A stretch of 5,759 bases of DNA from contig JBOGJO010000121.1 of NCBI GenBank assembly GCA_050747885.1, positions 1 to 5,759 of the forward strand, given 5' to 3'. The position numbers and the translations under genes were made by a program. Position 1 is the stretch's first letter, and the number at the start of each line of letters is the position of its first letter. The notes below the pieces were generated by a model. That model was not told the DNA's origin. It did no database searches and worked only from the letters and a program-made list of their open reading frames with translations. The stretch comes from CAWEYG01 sp050747885 (lineage in GTDB: Bacteria > Acidobacteriota > Thermoanaerobaculia > UBA5066 > DATFVB01). Positions 1 to 5,759 of this stretch are shown in pieces.

Positions 1-1
1 C

Positions 2-3000
2 TTGTTCGACAAGGAACGGAAGGTCTTCTCCATCGGATGGAGCGCTCAGACGGAGCGCCTCGACAACTCCTACTACGATCTTCTCGCCTCCGAAGCGCGG
101 CTGACGAGCTTCTGGGCGATTGCGAACGGAGACGTTCCGACCGAGCACTGGTTCCGGCTGCAGCGGCCGTTTGCGCTCTCCTTCAAGCGGCCGGTCCTTC
201 TTTCGTGGTCGGGCAGCATGTTCGAGTACCTGATGCCACTGCTGTTGTTGCGTTCCTACCCGGACACCCTCCTGCACGAGACCTGCCTCGCCGCCCTCGA
301 AGCGCAGATCCAGAACGTCCGCGGGCGCCAGGTGCCCTGGGGGGCTTCCGAATCGGCGTACAACGCGCGCGACCTGAACCTCAACTATCAATACGGACCG
401 TTCGGGGTCCCCGAGCTCGGCTTGCGCCGCGTGGCGCCCGATGAGCTCGTCATCTCTCCGTATTCGACCTTCCTCGCCCTTCTCGTCGACCCCACGGGCG
501 CCCCCGAAAACCTTCGGCGCCTCGCGGCCGAGGGGGCTCGCGGTGACTTCGGCTTCTATGAATCGATCGACTACACGCCGGGGCGGGTGCCGCCCGGGTC
601 CTCGCGCGCGGTCGTGAAGGCCTTCATGGCTCACCACCAGGGAATGATCCTCCTGTCGATCCACAACGCCGTTCTCCAAGATCGTATGCGGAACCGGTTT
701 CACTCGGACCCGGCCGTCCAGGCCACCGAGCTGCTCCTGCAGGAGAGAATCCCCCGCAACACCACGGCCCTCGCCGGATCAATCGTGGCGCAGGTCGCCG
801 CCGGACGGGTCGTCCGCGAGGAAATCGCGATTCCGACCCGGCGGTTCGACTCCCCCGACTCCTCGACCCCGCGCGGCCAGATCCTCTCGAACGGGTCCTA
901 TTCGGTGCTCCTCACGGTCGCGGGGTCGGGCTTCTCGCAGCGAGGCGGCCTCGCCGTCACCCGCTGGCGCGACGATCCGACGGCCGATTCGTGGGGCTCG
1001 TGGATCTATCTGCGCGACGTGCGAAGCGGGCAGAGGTGGTCCGCCGGCTACCAACCGACGGGGCGGCGCCCGAAGAGATACGAGGCGAAGTTCTCGGAGC
1101 ACAAGGCCGAGTTCTTCCGCAGCGACGACGGGATCGAGACGCGGACAGAAGTGACCGTTTCGGCGCAGGCCGACGTTGAAATCCGCCGCGTGACTCTCAC
1201 GAACACCTCGACGAGGGCGCGCGACGAGCGCGACATCGAGGTAACGAGCTACGCGGAGCTCGTCCTGGCGCCCCCGGCGGCGGACATCGCGCACCCCGCA
1301 TTTTCGAAAATGTTCCTCGAAACCGAATGGACGGCGGGGTGCCTCCTGTGCCACCGCCGGCCTCGATCTCCCGAAGAAAAGCCGGTCTTCGCCGCGCACA
1401 CCATGGCTGTCGCGGGGACGAGCCTGGGAGGGGTGCAGCACGAGACTGACCGCGCGAGATTTCTGGGCCGGGGAAGGTCCGTGCGCGCGCCCGCGGTTCT
1501 GGTCGAGGACCGTCCCCTGTCCGACACGACCGGCGCCGTTCTCGATCCGATCTTCTCTCTTCGCAACCGCGTTCGCGTGCCGCCCGGTCACAGCGTTCAG
1601 ATCGCGTTTACAACTTCCGTCGCCGACACGAGAGAGGAAGCCCTTGCCCTCGCCGATCGTTTCAAGGACCCCTCCCAGTTCGACCGCGAAGCCTCGCTCG
1701 CCTGGATGCGCTCGCAGGTTCTCCTGCGGCACCTCATGATCACGAGCGATGAAGCGCAGCTCTTCCAGCGGCTGGCCACGCGGGCGTTCTACAACGACGC
1801 GAGTCTGCGGCCGGCCTCGGAGCTGCTCGCGCGAAACACCGGATCGATTCGCGAGCTCTGGGCCCAGGGCATCTCCGGCGATCTCCCGATCGTCCTGGTT
1901 CGAATCGCCGACATGGACGAGATCGACCTCGCCCGTCAGCTCCTGCGGGCTCATGAATACTGGAGCCTCAAGGGGATCTCGGTCGATCTCGTCATCGTGA
2001 ACGAGAGCCCTTCCGGCTACCTCCAACCTCTCCAGGAGCAACTCAATGCGATCCTTGCGGCGTCGCCCTCGCGCCCCGTCGTGGACAAACCGGGCGGCAT
2101 TTTCGTCCGGAGCGGGGACCAGATCCCGGAGCCGGAGAGAGCGGTGCTGGAGGCGGCCGCCCGCGCCGTCCTCGTGGGATCGAAGGGGACCCTGTCGGAG
2201 CAGGTGGAGCGCGTGCCGTCCAACGAAATCCTGCCGGCCCCTTTCGCCTCGACGGCGCCCGTTGCCAAAGAAATACCCCGTCCGCCGATCGACCCGGGAA
2301 AGCTCTCCTTCTTCAACGGAATCGGAGGGTTCTCGGCGGACCGGCGCGAGTACGTGATCGTGCTCCTGGAAAACCAGTACACCCCGGCGCCCTGGTCCAA
2401 CGTGATTTCGAATCCCACGTTTGGATTCCTCGTCACGGAGTCGGGCTCCGGCTGCACCTGGTCAGAGAACAGCCACGAGAACCGACTCACTCCATGGTCC
2501 AACGACCCGGTGACCGATTCGCCGGGAGAAGCCATTTACCTGCGCGACGAAGAGAGCGGCGAAGTCTGGACGCCGACCGCCCTTCCGATCCGCGATGCCG
2601 AGACCTACTTGTGCCGCCACGGCCAGGGGTACTCGTCCTTCTTTCACCGGAAAACCGAGATCGAAAGCGATCTCGTGATGTTCGTTCCGTCCTCCGATCC
2701 GGTCAAGATCCTCCGCCTGCGCCTGACGAACCATTCGCCCTCGGCCCGAAGGATCTCGGCCACGTTCTACGCGGAGTGGGTCCTGGGATCGGAACGGTCC
2801 GCGAGCGCGCGATTCGTCGTGACGGAGCACGACGCCCAGATGCAGGCGATCCTCGCCCGGAACGCCTTCAACGCCGATTTCGCGACGCGGATCGCTTTCG
2901 CGAGGGCGGGCGGATCGCTCCGCTCGTGGACCGCCGACCGGCGCGAATTCCTCGGACGGAATGGCCATCTGTCCGACCCGGCCGCTCTCCGCCGGGCGAG

Positions 3001-4711
3001 CCTCTCGGGGCGCAGCGGCGCCGCCCTCGATCCCTGCGCGGCGCTTCAAACGTCCGTCAACCTCGACCCGGGCGAAACGCGCGACGTCGTGTTCCTCCTC
3101 GGCGAGGCGGCCGACCGTGATGCCATTGCAGAAATCGTCGGGCGCTACGGCGAGCCCGAACAGGCCGAGGCCGCGCTCGCCGAATGCGTAAGCGCGTGGG
3201 ACCGGCTTTTGGGCGCGGTCCAGGTGAAGACTCCCGACCTCGGCCTCGACCTCATCGTCAACCGCTGGCTTCTCTACCAAACGCTGTCGTGCCGAATCTG
3301 GGGCCGAACCGGTTTCTATCAATCCAGCGGCGCCTTCGGGTTTCGCGATCAGCTGCAGGATGCGACGGCCCTTCTGGCGGCGGCCCCGGATCTCGCGCGG
3401 GAACAGATCGTCCGCGCCGCGTCGCGGCAGTTCTCCGAAGGGGACGTTCAGCATTGGTGGCATCCCCCGGCCGGACGCGGGATCCGCTCGCGCTGCTCCG
3501 ACGACCTTCTCTGGCTCCCGTTCGCCGCGGCGCTTTTCGCGGAAGTGACGGGCGATTCGTCCCTGTGGGACCTCGACGCGCCGTTCCTGGACGCTCCTCA
3601 ACTCGGGTCGGGGGAAATCGAGGCGTACCAGGAGCCCCGGGTTTCCCCGACCGGTGGAACGATTTTCGACCATTGCCTTCGAGCGATCGATCGGAGCCTC
3701 GCCTCCGGTGCGCATGGGCTCCCCCTGATCGGCAGCGGCGACTGGAACGACGGATACAACCGCGTGGGCATCGGCGGGAAGGGCGAGAGCGTTTGGCTGG
3801 GATGGTTCCTCGCCTCGATTCTGGAGCCTTTCCAGCGGCTGTGCGACGAGCGGGGCGACAAGGGCCGCGCCGAGCGTTACCGGCTCCACGCCGCCGGACT
3901 GAAGACCTCCATCGAGAAAAGCGGGTGGGATGGCGACTGGTACCGCCGGGCCTACTTCGACGACGGATCGACTCTCGGCTCCGCGGCCGACGCGGAATGC
4001 CGAATCGACTCGCTGTCGCAAACCTGGGCCGTTCTGTCGGGGACCGGAGACCGGACGCGAACCGCGCGCGCCATGGTCGCCGTCCGCGAGTATCTGGTCC
4101 GACGGGAAGACGGTCTGGTGCTCCTTCTCGCTCCCCCATTCGACCGTCCCGCTCACGATCCCGGCTACATCCAGGGATACCCCCCGGGGGTGCGGGAGAA
4201 CGGAGGCCAGTACACCCATGCCGCCGCCTGGGCCGTCATGGCGTTTGCCCGACTCGGCGACGGCGACCTGGCCGGAGAGCTCTTCTCCTACGTGAACCCC
4301 ATCACCCCGACGAGCACGCGCGCGGGCCTGCACAAATACAAGGTGGAACCGTACGTCACGGCGGGCGACGTCTATTCGGTTCCCCCCCTGACGGGCCGGG
4401 GAGGGTGGACCTGGTACACGGGATCCTCGGGCTGGCTCTACCGCGCCGCCGTCGAATCGATCCTCGGCTTCAGGATCCGGGGAAATCACTTCGAGATCGA
4501 ACCCTGCATTCCCCGGCGGTGGCCGGAGTTCGAGATCCAGTACCGCGACGGGGAGACGCTCTACCGGATTCGCGTCGAAAATCCCCTGCGTGTCTGCCGC
4601 GGGGTCGAGAGCGTCGAGGTCGACGGAGCGCCCGCGCCCGAAAAGCATGTCTGTCGCCACCGCGACGGAAAGCCGCACGACGTCGTCGTCCGGCTCGGAT
4701 CCGGTTCCTGA
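2..4711 (+). CDS. ndvB: Cyclic beta-1,2-glucan synthase, C-terminal part (5' truncated by window edge)
   Basis: The family makes cyclic beta-1,2-glucan at the inner membrane: a GT84 domain polymerises UDP-glucose, a middle glycoamylase-like domain (recently classed GH189) cyclises the chain, and a C-terminal GH94 domain trims it by phosphorolysis. Seen here, numbering from base 2: residues 1-260 match the glycoamylase-like domain (RLDNSYYDLLASEARL 19-34, SWSGSMFEYLMP 68-79, PWGASESAYN 112-121, GFYE 184-187, FMAHHQGM 208-215, ATELLLQER 241-249). A first beta-supersandwich spans about 294-560, followed by a helical stretch with LWAQGISGDLP (619-629). A second supersandwich spans about 768-1060. 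The GH94 catalytic domain runs from about 1080 to the end, with FGFRDQLQD (1112-1120), HWWHPP (1151-1156), GSGDWNDGYN (1244-1253, holding the expected general-acid Asp), ENGGQYTHA (1399-1407) and TGSSGWLY (1473-1480). It ends in TGA at 4709-4711. Family members are about 2800 residues, so some 1200 are probably missing upstream. The TTG at base 2 is not a credible start, because it falls at the edge of a conserved domain. No membrane segment is seen in this part. Confidence 0.93.
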   Translation: MFDKERKVFSIGWSAQTERLDNSYYDLLASEARLTSFWAIANGDVPTEHWFRLQRPFALSFKRPVLLSWSGSMFEYLMPLLLLRSYPDTLLHETCLAALEAQIQNVRGRQVPWGASESAYNARDLNLNYQYGPFGVPELGLRRVAPDELVISPYSTFLALLVDPTGAPENLRRLAAEGARGDFGFYESIDYTPGRVPPGSSRAVVKAFMAHHQGMILLSIHNAVLQDRMRNRFHSDPAVQATELLLQERIPRNTTALAGSIVAQVAAGRVVREEIAIPTRRFDSPDSSTPRGQILSNGSYSVLLTVAGSGFSQRGGLAVTRWRDDPTADSWGSWIYLRDVRSGQRWSAGYQPTGRRPKRYEAKFSEHKAEFFRSDDGIETRTEVTVSAQADVEIRRVTLTNTSTRARDERDIEVTSYAELVLAPPAADIAHPAFSKMFLETEWTAGCLLCHRRPRSPEEKPVFAAHTMAVAGTSLGGVQHETDRARFLGRGRSVRAPAVLVEDRPLSDTTGAVLDPIFSLRNRVRVPPGHSVQIAFTTSVADTREEALALADRFKDPSQFDREASLAWMRSQVLLRHLMITSDEAQLFQRLATRAFYNDASLRPASELLARNTGSIRELWAQGISGDLPIVLVRIADMDEIDLARQLLRAHEYWSLKGISVDLVIVNESPSGYLQPLQEQLNAILAASPSRPVVDKPGGIFVRSGDQIPEPERAVLEAAARAVLVGSKGTLSEQVERVPSNEILPAPFASTAPVAKEIPRPPIDPGKLSFFNGIGGFSADRREYVIVLLENQYTPAPWSNVISNPTFGFLVTESGSGCTWSENSHENRLTPWSNDPVTDSPGEAIYLRDEESGEVWTPTALPIRDAETYLCRHGQGYSSFFHRKTEIESDLVMFVPSSDPVKILRLRLTNHSPSARRISATFYAEWVLGSERSASARFVVTEHDAQMQAILARNAFNADFATRIAFARAGGSLRSWTADRREFLGRNGHLSDPAALRRASLSGRSGAALDPCAALQTSVNLDPGETRDVVFLLGEAADRDAIAEIVGRYGEPEQAEAALAECVSAWDRLLGAVQVKTPDLGLDLIVNRWLLYQTLSCRIWGRTGFYQSSGAFGFRDQLQDATALLAAAPDLAREQIVRAASRQFSEGDVQHWWHPPAGRGIRSRCSDDLLWLPFAAALFAEVTGDSSLWDLDAPFLDAPQLGSGEIEAYQEPRVSPTGGTIFDHCLRAIDRSLASGAHGLPLIGSGDWNDGYNRVGIGGKGESVWLGWFLASILEPFQRLCDERGDKGRAERYRLHAAGLKTSIEKSGWDGDWYRRAYFDDGSTLGSAADAECRIDSLSQTWAVLSGTGDRTRTARAMVAVREYLVRREDGLVLLLAPPFDRPAHDPGYIQGYPPGVRENGGQYTHAAAWAVMAFARLGDGDLAGELFSYVNPITPTSTRAGLHKYKVEPYVTAGDVYSVPPLTGRGGWTWYTGSSGWLYRAAVESILGFRIRGNHFEIEPCIPRRWPEFEIQYRDGETLYRIRVENPLRVCRGVESVEVDGAPAPEKHVCRHRDGKPHDVVVRLGSGS

Positions 4712-4716
4712 GCGCG

Positions 4717-4725
4717 TGCTATCCT
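4717..4725 (+). promoter_or_regulatory. Possible extended -10 promoter element for leuB
   Basis: TGCTATCCT lies just after the ndvB stop codon and resembles a sigma-70 extended -10 (TGnTATnnT). No good -35 hexamer is visible 17-18 bp upstream; that stretch is GGATCC-like and lies inside the ndvB coding end. Transcription would be expected to start about 7 nt downstream, near 4732, only about 3 nt before an ATG at 4735 that is in frame with leuB. The match is short and could be chance, although AT-containing hexamers are rare in this GC-rich spacer. Confidence 0.35.
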
Positions 4726-4751
4726 CCCGCCCCGATGCAGCCCACGAGACC

Positions 4752-4769
4752 GCGCGGCGACAGCCGCGC
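4752..4769 (+). other. Perfect 7-bp GC hairpin in the ndvB-leuB spacer
   Basis: GCGCGGC (4752-4758) and GCCGCGC (4763-4769) are exact reverse complements around the 4-nt loop GACA. The stem is all G-C and should fold stably in RNA. It is followed by CTCCAAACC, not a U-tract, so it is not a canonical Rho-independent terminator. It could protect the 3' end of the ndvB message or form part of the leuB leader. Confidence 0.5.
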
Positions 4770-4779
4770 CTCCAAACCT

Positions 4780-4829
4780 CCCTCGCCCTCGGGGAGAGGG
4801 ATGAGCGCCGAAGGCGCGAAGGGTGAGGG
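4780..4829 (+). repeat. REP-like imperfect palindrome between ndvB and leuB
   Basis: The outer arms 4780-4789 and 4820-4829 pair over 10 bp with one G-T wobble (4785/4824). Inside, GCGCC (4805-4809) and GGCGC (4813-4817) form a perfect stem with a GAA loop, leaving an asymmetric internal loop at 4790-4804. A competing small stem is possible between CCCTC (4780-4784) and GAGGG (4796-4800). The GGGGAGAGGG...GGGTGAGGG pattern around an inner GCGCCGAAGGCGC palindrome resembles dispersed intergenic elements that I recall from many high-GC bacterial genomes. Only one copy lies in this window, so its repeat status rests on recall and not on the sequence itself. In RNA the whole element would fold as one hairpin. 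Confidence 0.6.
4825..4828 (+). promoter_or_regulatory. Likely ribosome binding site of leuB, inside the palindrome arm
   Basis: GAGG, within GGGTGAGGG, lies 8 nt before the ATG at 4837, a normal Shine-Dalgarno spacing. It supports 4837 over the upstream in-frame ATGs at 4801 and 4735. The same bases form the 3' arm of the 4780-4829 palindrome, so they would be base-paired when the hairpin folds. Confidence 0.55.
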
Positions 4830-4836
4830 CCGTCCC

Positions 4837-5759
4837 ATGCGAATCGCCGCCGTTCCCGGAGACGGAATCGGCGTCGACGTGACGCGGGAAGCCATGAAAG
4901 TCCTCGACGCCGCGGCCCGTTCCTGGAAGCTCGACGTCGCAACGACGGAGTTTCCGTGGAGCGCGGACCACTACTTGAAGACGGGAGAATCGCTTCCGAA
5001 GGGCGCCTTCGACGACCTTCGGGCAAACTTCGACGCGATTTTCATGGGAGCTTTCGGGGATCCGAGGGTTCCCGACATGGCGCACGCCCGCGACATCCTC
5101 CTCGGAGCGAGGTTCGTGCTCGATCTTTACGTCAACGCCCGGCCCGTCCAATGCCTGAACGACCGGCTCAACCCCTTGAAGGGCTTTCGGGCCGAAGACA
5201 TCGATTTCGTCATCTTCCGAGAAAACACGGAGGGCTCATATGCCGGCACCGGCGGCAACTTCAAGAAGGGAACTCCCGACGAGGTCGCTCTCCAGGAAGA
5301 CATCTCGACGCGGAAAGGCGTCGAGCGGATCGTTCGCCACGCGTTCGAATTCGCCTCGAAGCACGGAAAGAAGAAGGTCTGCATGTCCGACAAGAGCAAC
5401 GCCATGCGATTCGTCGGGGATCTCTGGCAGCGAACCTTCCAGGAAGTCGCCAAGGAGTATCCGTCGATAAAGGCTTCGCACCTGTACGTGGACGCCCTCG
5501 TGATGCAGATGGTCAAGGATCCGGCCCAGTTCGAAGTCGTCGTGACCAACAACATGTTCGGCGATATCGCGACCGACCTCGGCGCGACTCTCCAGGGGGG
5601 GTTGGGAATGGCCGCCTCCGGAAACCTCCATCCGGGCCGGATTTCGATGTTCGAGCCGGTTCACGGCTCGGCCCCGAAGTACGCGGGCACGGGACAAGCG
5701 AACCCCTTCGGCGCGATCCTGACAGTCGCGATGATGCTCGACCATCTCGGCGCGGGCGA
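4837..5759 (+). CDS. leuB: 3-isopropylmalate dehydrogenase, LeuB-type (3' truncated by window edge)
   Basis: The product is a cytoplasmic beta-decarboxylating dehydrogenase expected to convert 3-isopropylmalate to 2-oxoisocaproate in leucine biosynthesis. Residues 1-307 are visible; the family is about 350 long, so the last 40-50 are missing. Seen from M1: the MRIAAVPGDGIG start typical of the family; substrate-binding arginines at R92, R102 and R128 (in FRENTEGSYAGTG, with Y135); catalytic K186 (DKSNAM); metal ligands D219 (VDALVM), D243 and D247 (GDIATD); and the nucleotide loop HGSAPKYAGTG (276-286). L88-L89 before R92 match the hydrophobic pair that recognises the isopropyl group in LeuB and differ from the Ser/Asn of isocitrate dehydrogenase, which favours LeuB. 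By recall the overall pattern is closest to actinobacterial-type LeuB. K281-Y282 is unusual (see findings). The start at 4837 is chosen from the family N-terminus and the GAGG at 4825-4828; in-frame ATGs at 4801 and 4735 would add 12 or 34 low-complexity residues encoded by the spacer. A related 2-hydroxyacid dehydrogenase (isocitrate, tartrate) is less likely but not excluded. Confidence 0.88.
   Translation, partial: MRIAAVPGDGIGVDVTREAMKVLDAAARSWKLDVATTEFPWSADHYLKTGESLPKGAFDDLRANFDAIFMGAFGDPRVPDMAHARDILLGARFVLDLYVNARPVQCLNDRLNPLKGFRAEDIDFVIFRENTEGSYAGTGGNFKKGTPDEVALQEDISTRKGVERIVRHAFEFASKHGKKKVCMSDKSNAMRFVGDLWQRTFQEVAKEYPSIKASHLYVDALVMQMVKDPAQFEVVVTNNMFGDIATDLGATLQGGLGMAASGNLHPGRISMFEPVHGSAPKYAGTGQANPFGAILTVAMMLDHLGAG

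Noticed and set aside
2..4. TTG at base 2 as the true start of ndvB
   Set aside because: The reading frame is open to the window edge, and the sequence begins inside or at the border of a conserved domain that in this family normally follows more than 1000 residues.
1340..1354. CLLCH (residues 447-451 of NdvB), a CxxCH cytochrome c heme-attachment pattern
   Set aside because: It sits in a beta-supersandwich position where relatives, as I recall them, have a similar segment without cysteines before the RRPRSPEE stretch. There is no cytochrome context, so it is most likely chance.
779..2041. 420-residue open frame on the - strand
   Set aside because: It lies entirely within the conserved ndvB frame, has low-complexity Arg-rich composition and no recognisable motif: a shadow of the real gene.
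4780..4829. Rho-independent terminator for ndvB
   Set aside because: The hairpin is stable, but no T-run follows either this stem or the one at 4752-4769, and the leuB start codon comes 8 nt later.
4735..4836. Separate small gene or leader peptide from the ATG at 4735
   Set aside because: The frame has no stop before leuB and most of its residues are encoded by the palindromic elements. It is better treated as an alternative leuB start than as an independent gene.
2462..5026. 854-residue open frame on the - strand
   Set aside because: It is antisense to strongly conserved ndvB and leuB sequence. It is rich in Arg, Gly, Pro and Ala with no recognisable domain, and is explained by GC-rich third codon positions that remove stops from the opposite strand.

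Overview
This is a high-GC bacterial chromosomal fragment with two genes on the + strand, both cut by the window edges. The GC-rich third codon positions, which leave long antisense frames open, fit a high-GC soil-type bacterium such as an acidobacterium, gemmatimonad or delta-proteobacterium-like lineage. No marker gene fixes the phylum, so this is a weak inference.

Region 1 (about 2-4711) is the C-terminal 1569 residues of a giant cyclic beta-1,2-glucan synthase (NdvB/ChvB/Cgs family). What remains is most or all of the glycoamylase-like cyclization domain, a first beta-supersandwich with a short helical region, a second beta-supersandwich, and a complete GH94 phosphorylase-type catalytic domain. 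The N-terminal membrane and GT84 glucosyltransferase part, expected from the family, would lie upstream of the window.

Region 2 (4712-4836) is a 125-bp spacer with several signals. It holds a possible extended -10 promoter, a perfect 7-bp hairpin, and a 50-nt REP-like palindrome. The right arm of the palindrome carries the likely Shine-Dalgarno sequence of the next gene. No U-tract terminator is visible.

Region 3 (4837-5759) is the first 307 residues of a beta-decarboxylating dehydrogenase, best read as 3-isopropylmalate dehydrogenase (LeuB, leucine biosynthesis). It has a Lys-Tyr pair where NAD-dependent LeuB enzymes usually have Asp-Ile.

The two genes have no obvious shared pathway (periplasmic or osmoregulated glucan synthesis versus leucine synthesis), and the spacer suggests separate expression. 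I see no mobile element, CRISPR array, RNA gene or clearly new system. The most interesting part is the structured spacer and its effect on leuB translation and on the choice of start codon.
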